Source of the DNA: Nonomuraea sp. PA05
GTDB taxonomy: Bacteria > Actinomycetota > Actinomycetes > Streptosporangiales > Streptosporangiaceae
Direction: 5' to 3'
Assembly (NCBI RefSeq): GCF_008086045.1
Contig: NZ_VSEY01000003.1
Span: forward strand, 62,001 to 126,000
DNA length: 64,000 bases
Shown here: in pieces, positions 1 to 8,704 of the stretch
Layout: every line of letters begins with the position of its first letter
Position numbering within the stretch: the first letter of the stretch is position 1
Notes under the pieces: generated by a model
What the model was told of the DNA's origin: nothing
Seen by the model: only the letters and a program-made list of their open reading frames with translations
Databases searched by the model: none
Position numbers and translations under genes: made by a program

Positions 1-518
1 CACGACAGCAGGCCCAGGGCGAACATGTTCTTCGAGCGCTCGGCGTCCTTCTTGGACAGGTCGAAGCCCTCGAGCGCCTTGACCGTCAGCGAGGTCAGCG
101 GCACCGCGTGCACCCGCCACTCGCTCAGCGAGTCGTCCTCAAGCGGGTTGGCGGCGTAACCGACCTTCTGCAGGTTGCGCTTGGTGAACTCATCGGTGTT
201 GGCGATGATGTCCGCGCCCCTGGGCAGGTCGCCCAGGTTGGCCTTGAGCGCGGCGGGGTTCATGGCCACGAGCACGTTCGGCGCGTCGCCGGGCGTGAGG
301 ATGTCGTGGTCGGCGAAGTGCAACTGGAAACTCGACACGCCGGGCAGGGTGCCTGCGGGCGCGCGGATCTCCGCTGGGAAGTTGGGGAGCGTCGACAGGT
401 CGTTGCCGAACTCCGCCGTGCCGGCGGTGAAACGGTCACCGGTCAGCTGCATGCCGTCGCCGGAGTCCCCAGCGAATCTGATGATCACGCGGTCGAGTTG
501 CTGGACCTGCTTCGTCAC
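1..518 (-). CDS. korA: 2-oxoacid:ferredoxin oxidoreductase alpha subunit, N-terminal part (partial)
   Basis: The first 172 codons are present; the 3' end runs off the window. The translation begins [20 protein letters not shown] and continues with [11 protein letters not shown], the start of the gamma/alpha-type domain of 2-oxoacid:acceptor oxidoreductases. This enzyme decarboxylates 2-oxoglutarate (or a related 2-oxoacid) to the acyl-CoA and reduces ferredoxin, working with a KorB beta subunit that should lie just beyond position 1. The GTG start is preceded by a strong AGGAGG. Its position next to a complex I cluster lacking NADH-input subunits suggests a source of reduced ferredoxin (inference). 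Confidence 0.88.
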   Translation of the reverse strand, partial: MTKQVQQLDRVIIRFAGDSGDGMQLTGDRFTAGTAEFGNDLSTLPNFPAEIRAPAGTLPGVSSFQLHFADHDILTPGDAPNVLVAMNPAALKANLGDLPRGADIIANTDEFTKRNLQKVGYAANPLEDDSLSEWRVHAVPLTSLTVKALEGFDLSKKDAERSKNMFALGLLS

Positions 519-767
519 AGCTCAGTCCTCCTCGACGCGCCAATGCGCGGTTGCTTCGGGCGCGTTCTCTGTTTCCATGCTAGATCCTCGGAAGGTCACG
601 CGTTTGCATGCCGCGCAAAGCGGGTAAACGCGGTCGGAGTTCAGTCAGGGTGAGGTGGGAGAACGACGACACAGCCCGGACGCGAGCCTGCAGAGGTCTA
701 CATGCAGGCGGGCGAACAGGACGGTTCGGGTCACGAGCGCCAACTATACGTCCCCCCAACACATGCG

Positions 768-2267
768 CTATGTCAGGGGCTGCTTGCGTGGCAGCTCGTT
801 CCCTGACCTGTACAGGCGTCCGGCCTGCATCCCCGCAGAGCCGTACAACTCAGGAACGGTCACGAAGCTGTAACCCTTCCCACGCAACCTTTTGAGGATG
901 TCCGGAACCGCATCAACGGTTTCCCGATGAATGTCGTGCATGAGAATGATCGCACCTGGATGAGCCTCGCGCACGGCCCGCTCCGCGATGTCCCCGGCCT
1001 TGCCCCCGTTCTGGTCGTCCGTATCGACGTCCCAGGTGACCAGCGACAACCCCATCTCGCGGGCGACGTTGCCCACCTGCTGGCTCACCGCCCCGTACGG
1101 CGGCCGCACCAGCTTCGGCATCTGCCCGATGATGCCCGACACCACGTCTCCCGTCTTGCCGAGTGTGTCGGTGATCTTGCTGCTGCCCTGTTTCGACAGG
1201 TCCCTGTGCGCCCACGTGTGGTTCCCGACGAGGTGGCCCTCCGTGCTCATCCGCCGCACCAGCGCCGGCTGCGCGGTGGCGTTGCTGCCCACGACGAAGA
1301 ACGTGGCCCGCGCCCGCTCCCGCCGCAGCAGGTCGAGCAGCCTGCCCGTGTACGGCCCAGGCCCGTCGTCGAACGTCAGCGCCACGCACTTGACCTTCGC
1401 GCAGTCCACGCTCCCCGCCCGGTTGCTGACGGCGTCCGGATCGGTCGTGGGGGTGAAGCTCGGCTTGTCCCCGCCCTGCGCGCGGTTCTCCCGTACGCTC
1501 CGCTGCGCCTGCCGTCCCAGCTCCGACAACAGCGGCTCGACCTGCTCGGCCGGCACCGCCACCGCCACCCGGCCGAGCGAGCACGGCCCGACCTGGCAGT
1601 CGTCGAACTCCACCACGAGATCGCCGCGCCGGTTGAACGCCATCGAGTCGAACTCGTCGCCCCCGTCGCGCTCCACCTCGTCCCCGCGCTCCACCTCGTC
1701 CCCGGGCTCCACCTCGTCCCCGCGCTCCTTGAGCCGCTCCTTGACCAGCGTCGCCAGCCGCACGAGCGCCGCCCGCCCAGCCAGCAGCCCGGTCGAGCCG
1801 GTCGCCTCGCGCGTGTGCGGGTCGAACCAGAACGTCCGCGTGGAGTTCGCCCAGCTCTCCCCCTGGAACTCCCCGGTGCGCAACCGCACCGCGACGGCGT
1901 CGGGGGAGGCGGCGGCGAGCTGCCAGTCCACGTTCAGCTCGGGACGGGGGCTGACGGGCTCGGCGTCGCGGGTGCGCGTCCTGAACCTCTGAAGCTGCCG
2001 CTCGGCCTGGTCGCGCAGCTCGCGGTTGAGCTTGTCCGCGCCGGCGAACTCGGGGTAGTTGATGTGCACGTACCTGCTGCCCTCGGAGTCGCCTTCCGTC
2101 AGGGTCCTGGTGGACAGGCCGATGACGGTCGCCGGGTCGACGAAGTCGATCAGCGTCGGCTCTGCCGGGACCACGACGTCCCTCTCGGGGGAGGCGACGG
2201 CCAGACCGCACCCTGAGGCCGAGAGGGCCAGCAGAGCGATTCCGGAGAAGAATCGCGATTTGTGCAT
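768..2267 (-). CDS. secreted polysaccharide deacetylase (NodB-fold) lipoprotein
   Basis: 499 aa. The N-terminus is a lipoprotein signal with lipobox LSASGC near residue 20, so it is probably exported and lipid-anchored. Residues about 40-270 resemble the DUF3298/RsiV-like region found before NodB domains. A complete carbohydrate esterase family 4 domain follows: TFDDGPG (metal Asp), HTWAH (metal His), RPPYGA, WDVDTDD and LMHDIH. It should remove N- or O-acetyl groups from cell-wall peptidoglycan or another glycan. An acidic GDEVE repeat near residues 195-215 is encoded by a short DNA tandem repeat. It is divergent from nuoA. Confidence 0.9.
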   Translation of the reverse strand: MHKSRFFSGIALLALSASGCGLAVASPERDVVVPAEPTLIDFVDPATVIGLSTRTLTEGDSEGSRYVHINYPEFAGADKLNRELRDQAERQLQRFRTRTRDAEPVSPRPELNVDWQLAAASPDAVAVRLRTGEFQGESWANSTRTFWFDPHTREATGSTGLLAGRAALVRLATLVKERLKERGDEVEPGDEVERGDEVERDGGDEFDSMAFNRRGDLVVEFDDCQVGPCSLGRVAVAVPAEQVEPLLSELGRQAQRSVRENRAQGGDKPSFTPTTDPDAVSNRAGSVDCAKVKCVALTFDDGPGPYTGRLLDLLRRERARATFFVVGSNATAQPALVRRMSTEGHLVGNHTWAHRDLSKQGSSKITDTLGKTGDVVSGIIGQMPKLVRPPYGAVSQQVGNVAREMGLSLVTWDVDTDDQNGGKAGDIAERAVREAHPGAIILMHDIHRETVDAVPDILKRLRGKGYSFVTVPELYGSAGMQAGRLYRSGNELPRKQPLT

Positions 2268-2540
2268 GCTTGTCAGGGTATGGGGCTGATCTTACGATTT
2301 ACTCCGATTTTGGGTGATAGCTCCGGACACTTTGACCGCGGTGGGTACCCCTTGACGCGAACCAGATGCGGCCTACGTCGGGGACGGCGCCGACGAGTGG
2401 TGGGGTCGCACGTGTACGACCTCGCCGCGCTGCCCCCGGCCTTCGCGGACGCCCGTCATCCGGTGGGACCGTCGTGTCTGGTATGCCTTGATCGCGTTGG
2501 GCGCTTGACTGCATTGCGTACCTCCCGACCGCACTGAGAA

Positions 2541-2780
2541 CGGCTTGATCACATGGCGAATGACTTGACACTCGGTGCGATCAAGTCGCACTCGATGCGA
2601 TCGAGCCGCAGTCAGTCCGGTCGAGCCGCACTCAGAGCGATCGAGCCGCGGTCAGTCCGGTCGAGCCGCACTCAGAGCGATCGAGCCGCGGTCAGTCCGG
2701 TCGAGCCGCGCCCACGGCGATCGGGCCGCGCCCGAAGCAATCGGGCCCCACCCTGTGCAGTCAAGCCAGCGCAGTTGAGC
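2541..2780. repeat. 20-bp tandem repeat array upstream of nuoA
   Basis: About twelve units stay in an exact 20-bp register. The core is tcgagccgc followed by actcagagcga or ggtcagtccgg. The two versions alternate between 2601 and 2700, giving a 40-bp higher-order repeat; units at both ends are diverged but still in phase. The array fills the divergent interval between the deacetylase gene and nuoA and ends about 60 bp before the nuoA ATG. Twenty bp is close to two helical turns, so equivalent sites lie on one DNA face. Confidence 0.85.
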
Positions 2781-2843
2781 CGTTCGCAGTTCAGTGGCTT
2801 GATCGCCCTGGGTGCGGCGGCCCGCCGGAGTTACCATCGCCTC

Positions 2844-3215
2844 ATGGACGGCTACTACGGGTCTTACATACTCGTCGCCGCGCTCCTCGCCCTCGGCGTC
2901 GCCATCGTGGCCGGCGCCCTCCTCGCCAACCGCCTCCTCCGCCCCACTCGTCCCACCCCGGAAAAGCTGACCACATACGAATGCGGGGTAGATCCGGTAG
3001 GCGAAGGCTGGGCCCAGTCACAGGTCCGCTATTACGTCTTCACCTACCTGTACGTCGTCTTCGCCGTGGACGCGGTCTTCCTGTTCCCCTGGGCCACCGT
3101 CTTCGACGCGCCGGGGTACGGAGTGGCCACCTTGGTGGAGATGTTCGTCTTCCTGGGCTTCATCGCGTTGGGGATCTTGTACGCGTGGCGCAAGCGGGTT
3201 CTCACTTGGACCTAG
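2844..3215 (+). CDS. nuoA: NADH-quinone oxidoreductase subunit A
   Basis: 123 aa, the normal NuoA length. Three transmembrane helices (about 5-30, 65-88, 92-113) and the family motif YECGVDPVGEGWAQSQVRYY are visible. NuoA is part of the membrane arm of complex I at the junction with NuoB/NuoH. The ATG at 2844 (MDGYYGSY) is chosen because the in-frame upstream extension runs through the 20-bp repeat array and is not NuoA-like. It is the first gene of the cluster, separated from nuoB by an M48 peptidase gene. Confidence 0.93.
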   Translation: MDGYYGSYILVAALLALGVAIVAGALLANRLLRPTRPTPEKLTTYECGVDPVGEGWAQSQVRYYVFTYLYVVFAVDAVFLFPWATVFDAPGYGVATLVEMFVFLGFIALGILYAWRKRVLTWT

Positions 3216-3240
3216 GCAGGGTGGCTTATCTTGCTGTGCC

Positions 3241-4786
3241 ATGTCTGCCTGTCCTGAATGTGGTCAACCGCTTGAGGGCGAACCCCATTTCCCTCAGTGG
3301 TGTGCGGCTTGTGACTGGAACGTGGTCCGGCGGGAGAGGCGTGGAGCGGTCCCGTTCGGGCGACTACAGGGCTGGTTGGTGCGAGGACTCCACGAGGACG
3401 TGATCCGCTCCCGTACCTCTCAACGCGGCACGCCCCCCACCGGCACAAGACCCGCTCCCAACACCGCCCCTGCGACCCCACTCGCCTCCACCACCGGCCC
3501 TGACCCCGCCCTTGCGGCTGCCCGCGCTTCCGCTACCGGCCCCGATATCACCCCAGCAGCCCCGCCCACCTCCGCCGGCGACCGTCACACCGCTCCTGCG
3601 GCCCCACTCGCTTCCGCCACCGGCCCCGATCCCGCCCTTGCGGATCCCCCTGCCGCTCCCGCCGCCAGCCAAGCCACCTCTGCCCCAGGGCGCGACGCCG
3701 TCCTTCACACCAACCACAGCACCAGTAGCGTCACCCTCCACAACCCAACCGCCTCACCAGGTATCGCCGGCACCGTCGTCATCGCCCTCGCCCTCCTGAC
3801 CCACCTCCTCACTCCAGCCTTCCTCCTCTTAGGCATCTACCTCCTAACCCTCGGCAGCCTCTTCGCCATCCTCCCGTCCCTGGTAGCGCTAGACCTGGCC
3901 TGGCTCCTCCGCCCCCGCCCCGCCCCGTTCCCGCCCAACACGCAGCCCCTCACCCGAGAAACAGCCCCCCCACCTGTTCACTCTCCTCGACCACATCGCC
4001 ACCGAGACAGGCGCCCCACGCATCGACATAGTGGCGATCAGCGGCGAAACGAACGCCTCCCTCCGCACCTACGGTTGGCGCCGCCGCCCAGTGCTCGAAA
4101 TCGGCTACCCGATGTGGCTCATCCTCACCCCGCAGGAACGCATCGTCCTCCTCGCCCACGAACTGGCCCACGCCAGCAACGGCGACGCCCGCCACAGCTT
4201 CATCGTGGGCAGCGCACTCCACTCCCTCACCGTGCTGATCGACGTAACCGCCTTCGACTGGAGAGAGGGCGACGGCCTGGCCCGTCCGGTCGCCGAATCC
4301 CTGCTTGCGGTACTCGGCCTCCCCATCCGAGGCCTCACGCTGGCCATGGGCCTCCTGCTGTTCCGCTCGTCCCAACGCGCCGAGTACCGCGCGGACGAAC
4401 TGGCCGCCCACGTAGCAGGCACCCCCGCCATGACCGCCCTCTTCGACACCACGACCACGACGGCACCCTCCGCCATCAGATTCCTGGAAGCGAGCGCACT
4501 CACCGTCACACCCGAAGACCTGTGGACGGCCCTCCGCTCCGCCACCACCACTGTCCCGCCCTCAGAACGGGAACGCCGCCGCCGCGCCGCCCGCCTTGAG
4601 GAACTCCGCGTCGACATCACCCACCCGCCCACGTACCTGCGAATCGAGGCGGTGAAGGCGCTGCCGTACACAAAGGGCCGCATCCCAAATAGCGACATGT
4701 CCGCAATCGACAAGGAACTCGAAACGGTCGTCCTCCGAGTAGCCCAATCGATCAGAGAAAACGCCCAATCAGCCCTCTACTCCTAG
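3241..4786 (+). pseudogene. M48-family zinc metallopeptidase with N-terminal zinc ribbon, frameshifted in a C7 tract
   Basis: The 5' frame encodes a zinc ribbon (CPECGQPL ... WCAACDWNV, residues 4-27), a Pro/Ala-rich linker and a hydrophobic pair of helices (about 175-220). At the run of seven C residues (3965-3971) homology moves to the +1 frame, which encodes HLFTLLDHIATETG and then the peptidase domain with HELAHASNGDAR (HExxH zinc site) and a downstream EYRADELAAH. With six Cs the reading frame would be continuous (about 514 aa). It may be a sequencing error, a true disruption, or a slippery tract. As read, the upstream frame gives a 452-aa product without the active site. Confidence 0.8.
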
Positions 4787-5061
4787 CCACTCCACCACCA
4801 CTCGCCTCCCGTCCCACCCCGTCATCCCTCACCACCTGCGCTTCCAGCCTCAACCACAACTACTGAGCCCTCGCCTGAGACCCGTCCCGCGGTCCGCCGT
4901 TCCTTCGGTCCGCCGTTCCTTCGGGCCCGCTCCCGCAGCCCCCTTCTCGGCCCCCAGCCCTCAGCCCCAGCCCTCAGCCCCAGCCCTCAACCCGCGGCAC
5001 CTCCACCTCCCCGATTACTCCCTTCCTTTGCCAGCCCTGTGATCCGCGCAAGAATGGCCAT
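4787..5061. repeat. non-coding gap with two short tandem repeats
   Basis: No gene is seen between the M48 peptidase and nuoB. The unit cggtccgccgttcctt occurs about 2.2 times at 4890-4923, and a 13-bp unit built on ccccagccctcag occurs three times at about 4953-4990. No clear terminator was identified. Confidence 0.6.
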
Positions 5062-5631
5062 ATGGCAGCAACGGATCTCCCGATGCCCACCGTGGGCCCC
5101 ATCTCACGGCTGGCGCCCAAACCCATGCGCTTCGTCCTCAACTGGGGCCGCCGCTACTCGCTCTGGGTCTTCAACTTCGGGCTGGCCTGCTGCGCCATCG
5201 AATTCATCGCGGCCTCCACAAGCCGCCACGACTTCATCCGCTTCGGCGTCATCCCATTCGCGAACGGCCCCAGACAGGCCGACCTCATGATCGTCTCAGG
5301 CACGGTCACCGACAAGATGGCCCCGGCCGTGAAGCGCCTGTACGAGCAGATGCCCGACCCCAAATACGTCATCTCGTTCGGCGCCTGCTCCAACTCCGGC
5401 GGCCCGTACTGGGACTCGTACTGCGTCACTAACGGCGTGGACCAGATCATCCCCGTCGACGTCTACGTCCCCGGCTGCCCGCCCCGACCGGAAGCCCTCC
5501 TGTACGGCATCACCAAGCTCCAGGAGAAGATCGCCGCCGAACGGCTCAGCGACCGCTACGTCTGGTCCCGCTCCCACACAGACCAGCCCCAAGACCCCAC
5601 CCCGAACACGGACCAGGAGTCGCAGCGGTGA
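5062..5631 (+). CDS. nuoB: NADH-quinone oxidoreductase subunit B
   Basis: 189 aa. This is the subunit that carries cluster N2, the last [4Fe-4S] centre before quinone. The ligands are visible: adjacent Cys in [10 protein letters not shown] (about 43/44), Cys in FGACSNSGG (about 108) and Cys in VPGCPPRPE (about 139). The C-terminal 25 residues are a polar, Pro-rich tail. The stop overlaps the nuoC start (GTGA). A second ATG lies 9 bp upstream in frame; 5062 was chosen because MAATDLPMP fits the family. Confidence 0.93.
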   Translation: MAATDLPMPTVGPISRLAPKPMRFVLNWGRRYSLWVFNFGLACCAIEFIAASTSRHDFIRFGVIPFANGPRQADLMIVSGTVTDKMAPAVKRLYEQMPDPKYVISFGACSNSGGPYWDSYCVTNGVDQIIPVDVYVPGCPPRPEALLYGITKLQEKIAAERLSDRYVWSRSHTDQPQDPTPNTDQESQR

Positions 5632-6557
5632 CCCCCGACAACACCGGCGACGCCCCGACCCCCGACAAGCCCACCCCGGACAAGCCCACCCCGGACCAGC
5701 CCACCCCGGATATGTCGGCCTCGGGCACGCCCGCCCCGGACACGCCCGCATCCGACAGGCGAGGGACCAGCGCACAGGCTCCCAGGGCAGAGGCCCGGCG
5801 CCCAGAGGCCACCAGCGCAGAGGCCACCCATCTGGAGGCCACGAGCGCAGAGGCCACCCATCTGGAGGCCACGAGCGTAGAGGTCACCAGTGCACAGGAC
5901 TCCAGTTCAGAGGCCCCTCGCCCGGAGGCCACCAGCGCAGACGCCGCCCATTCGGAAGCCGTGAGCGCAGAGGCCACCAACGCCGCCCCAGCCACCCACA
6001 GTGCCCCCACCACCCACACCGCGGCCATAACCACACACTTCGGCGACCGAGCCCAAATCTCGGATTCCTTCGGCGACACCACGATCGACGTCGCCCCCAC
6101 CGACTGGCTCGCCCTGCTGACCCACGTCCGCGACGCCCTGAACTTCACCTTCTTCGACTGGCTGACCGCCGTAGACGCCCCACCCCACACGTTCGCCATC
6201 GTCGCCCACGTCTACAACCCGACCGCGGGCCGCCGTCTCCTCCTGCGCACCCACGTCCCCCGAAACAACCCCCACCTCCCCACCGCCGTGGACATCTACC
6301 GGGGCGCGAACTGGCACGAACGCGAAACGTTCGAAATGTTCGGCGTGATCTTCGACGGTCACCCCAACCTCGTCCCGCTCCTCCTCCCTGACGGCTTCGA
6401 GGGCCACCCGCTCCGCAAGGACTTCATCCTGGCCGCCCGCGTCGCCAAGCCCTGGCCGGGCGCCAAGGAGCCGGGGGAGTCAGGCCACGGCGCCCCGAGC
6501 CGCCGCAAGACCCTTCCGCCAGGAGTTCCAGCCGACTGGGGGCCACCTGATGCTTGA
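5628..6557 (+). CDS. nuoC: NADH-quinone oxidoreductase subunit C with a repetitive N-terminal extension
   Basis: 309 aa, GTG start overlapping the nuoB stop. The conserved 30-kDa subunit starts near residue 135 ([11 protein letters not shown]) and includes the signature [18 protein letters not shown] and GHPLRKDF. The first 130 residues are low complexity, with TPDKP-type repeats followed by repeats of [12 protein letters not shown], encoded by near-identical DNA units at about 5805-5900. Free-standing NuoC is normally well under 250 aa, so the extension is unusual. It is a separate NuoC, not a NuoCD fusion, and no nuoD follows. Confidence 0.88.
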   Translation: MTPDNTGDAPTPDKPTPDKPTPDQPTPDMSASGTPAPDTPASDRRGTSAQAPRAEARRPEATSAEATHLEATSAEATHLEATSVEVTSAQDSSSEAPRPEATSADAAHSEAVSAEATNAAPATHSAPTTHTAAITTHFGDRAQISDSFGDTTIDVAPTDWLALLTHVRDALNFTFFDWLTAVDAPPHTFAIVAHVYNPTAGRRLLLRTHVPRNNPHLPTAVDIYRGANWHERETFEMFGVIFDGHPNLVPLLLPDGFEGHPLRKDFILAARVAKPWPGAKEPGESGHGAPSRRKTLPPGVPADWGPPDA

Positions 6558-7491
6558 AGTGGTGCTGAGCTTTGTCGTCATTCTCATCGTGTTCCTGGTC
6601 CTGCCCTTGATCATCGGCCAGACCGAGCACAAGGTCATGGCCCACATGCAGTCAAGGCTCGGCCCCATGTACGCGGGAGGCTTCCACGGCTGGGCGCAGC
6701 TCATCGCCGACGGGGTGAAGTTCGCCCAGAAGGAGGACGTCATCCCGGCCGCGGCCGACCGCCGCATCTTCATGATCGCGCCAGGCGTGGCCCTGGTGCC
6801 GTACCTGGTCGTCCTGATCGCCATCCCCATCGACCGCGATCGCGTCGCCGTGCACCTCGACCTCGGACTCTTCTTCGTCCTTGCCGTCATGGGCATCGGC
6901 GTCCTGGGCTCGATCATGGCCGGCTGGGCCTCGGCCAACAAGTACTCCGTCCTCGGCGGCATGCGCTCCGCCGCCCAGCTCATGTCGTACGAGTTGCCTC
7001 TGGTTCTGGCCGCGTCATCGATCGCCATGGCTGCGGGCACCCTGTCGATCCCGGGGATCGTCGAAGCCTGGCAGTGGTGGTGGCTTCCCTGGCAGGCGAT
7101 CGGCGCCATCGTCTTCTTCCTGGCCGGTCTCGCCGAACTCCGCCGCCCCCCGTTCGACATGCCCATCGCCGAATCCGAGATCATCATGGGCCCGATGACC
7201 GAGTACACCGGCATGCGCTTCGCCCTCTTCATGCTCTCCGAGTACGCCGGCATCGTCGTCCTGTCGTTCCTGACCACCGTGCTGTTCCTGGGCGGCTGGC
7301 AGGGGCCCTTCCTCCCGGGCTGGCTGTGGACGCTCCTCAAGGTCTTCTTCCTGGCCTTCCTCGTCATCTGGATCCGCGTCACGTTCCCTCGCCTGCGCGA
7401 GGACCAGCTCCAGAAACTGGCCTGGGCAGTCTTGGTGCCCCTCTCCCTCGCCCAACTGGCCCTCACGGGCATCGTCAAGGTGCTCACCTGA
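6550..7491 (+). CDS. nuoH: NADH-quinone oxidoreductase subunit H
   Basis: 313 aa, 8 bp overlap with nuoC. Multi-pass protein with about eight membrane helices. Conserved NuoH stretches are visible: ERKVMA-like EHKVMAHMQSRLGP, the quinone-cavity loop ADGVKFAQKED, ELRRPPFDMPIAESE, TEYTGMRFALF and IWIRVTFPRLREDQL. NuoH forms the quinone chamber with NuoB and NuoD, so a NuoD must come from elsewhere if the complex is functional. The gene is followed by a partial duplication of its own 3' end. Confidence 0.93.
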   Translation: MLEVVLSFVVILIVFLVLPLIIGQTEHKVMAHMQSRLGPMYAGGFHGWAQLIADGVKFAQKEDVIPAAADRRIFMIAPGVALVPYLVVLIAIPIDRDRVAVHLDLGLFFVLAVMGIGVLGSIMAGWASANKYSVLGGMRSAAQLMSYELPLVLAASSIAMAAGTLSIPGIVEAWQWWWLPWQAIGAIVFFLAGLAELRRPPFDMPIAESEIIMGPMTEYTGMRFALFMLSEYAGIVVLSFLTTVLFLGGWQGPFLPGWLWTLLKVFFLAFLVIWIRVTFPRLREDQLQKLAWAVLVPLSLAQLALTGIVKVLT

Positions 7492-7527
7492 CATCACGGG
7501 CTCGTCATGGTGCTCACCTGACATCAC
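7479..7527 (+). repeat. short direct repeat at the 3' end of nuoH
   Basis: ggtgctcacctgacatcac, containing the nuoH stop codon, is present at 7479-7497 and again at 7509-7527, followed by an imperfect copy of the preceding coding sequence (cggcatcctcaaggtcctc). It looks like a local tandem duplication of the gene end. The remaining gap to 7693 shows no gene. Confidence 0.7.
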
Positions 7528-7693
7528 CGGCATCCTCAAGGTCCTCATCGCACTAATCCCGCCAGGCACAACCCCTCCAGGTGGCACAACTACCGCCCAA
7601 ACAACGCCCTGACACCGCGCTGCGACGCCGGAACCCTTATGCCCGCCTTATTCGTCGTACTGAAACAAGGGGGCCCTTTGGGGGGAATGACGA

Positions 7694-8650
7694 GTGAATC
7701 AACTCCGACCACGCGCCGGCGCCACAAAGAACAGCTACTGCCCGCAAACAACGCTGACCTCTGACCACCAGAAACTGACCGTCACCGACACCTTCAGCGG
7801 CGATTCAGTCACTCTGACACCAGCTCGCCTCTACCACTACAAATACGACCAGGAGCAAACCTCCGGCCAGAAGCCGTCAACCATGCAAGGCCTGGCAGCC
7901 CTTGACCCTGACGGCCTGGTCCTCGTCGACTTACCGGGTGACTGGCACGCACCCGACCTCACCGAATTCGCGCGCCAGGCCGGAATCCCGGTGGAGGACG
8001 CCCGTAATGCTCGCTCCAACAAGGTCCGCGCGGTTCTGGCATCCCGAGCTCCGGGCTGGCGGCGTGTACGCGGCCTTCCACCCCCTTCCGCTGCGAAATG
8101 GCGCAAACCGGTCGTCATTTGTCTGGCCATCGCAGGTGCGTTATCGATGGCCTACCTCGCGTCCTCAGGGATGTGGGCCGCCTGGCGGGGGCTTTCCACG
8201 ATCGGCAGAGTGCTTGTCGATCTCCTCGAAGCCAAATGGCTGTTGGTGACCTTCAGCCCGGCGTTGCTCCTCCTTCGGCCCGCACTGGCGAGAACTCATC
8301 GCTGGCGCGTCGCACGGGGCACGATCCTCGGCCCGTACGGCGGCCCGTACCTGACGAGAGGCTCCTTGACCAAGCTCCATGTAACGCAGGGCAACAACGT
8401 CGTGGCCAAGCTCCGCCTGGGCGAGAACCCCGGCTGGGCCTTCAGCCTCCTCCTCTACCGGTATGAGGACCTGAGCGGCCTGCTCGTCCTGGACCGATTC
8501 GGCCACGCCCTGCATCACCTCCCCGGCCCCTGGTCTCCGCAGGACGTGGAACGGTTCGCGAAACGTCAGGACCTCGCCCTTGCCGTGCACAAGGTGACCC
8601 GGGAGGAGTACCTCGCCTACGCGAAGGGCGCCAAAGAAGCGACCCCCTGA
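7694..8650 (+). CDS. two-helix membrane protein of unknown function inserted in the nuo cluster
   Basis: 318 aa; no family recognised. The N-terminal ~135 residues are soluble, two hydrophobic helices follow (about 139-160 and 180-200), and a soluble C-terminal region runs from about 205. The two soluble halves share a loose pattern: a short beta-rich stretch, then LxxLDPDGLVLVDLPGDW in the first and LLVLDRFGHALHHLPGPW in the second, each followed by an E-F/R-F-A-R/K helix. This suggests an internally duplicated domain. The GTG start is preceded by GGGGGG at suitable spacing. It converges on a Ser/Thr kinase gene. Confidence 0.65.
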   Translation: MNQLRPRAGATKNSYCPQTTLTSDHQKLTVTDTFSGDSVTLTPARLYHYKYDQEQTSGQKPSTMQGLAALDPDGLVLVDLPGDWHAPDLTEFARQAGIPVEDARNARSNKVRAVLASRAPGWRRVRGLPPPSAAKWRKPVVICLAIAGALSMAYLASSGMWAAWRGLSTIGRVLVDLLEAKWLLVTFSPALLLLRPALARTHRWRVARGTILGPYGGPYLTRGSLTKLHVTQGNNVVAKLRLGENPGWAFSLLLYRYEDLSGLLVLDRFGHALHHLPGPWSPQDVERFAKRQDLALAVHKVTREEYLAYAKGAKEATP

Positions 8651-8704
8651 CCCGCGCCGTCAGAGCCCTCAGTGGCATAGCGGCCCGGCGGACCTCGGTT
8701 CGGC

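Noticed and set aside
913..2211. 432-codon minus-strand frame inside the deacetylase gene
   Set aside because: Same-strand shadow frame, Arg/Ala/Gly-rich, without the CE4 motifs seen in the called frame.
2553..2843. In-frame N-terminal extension of nuoA
   Set aside because: It is a translation of the 20-bp repeat array; NuoA homology starts at 2844.
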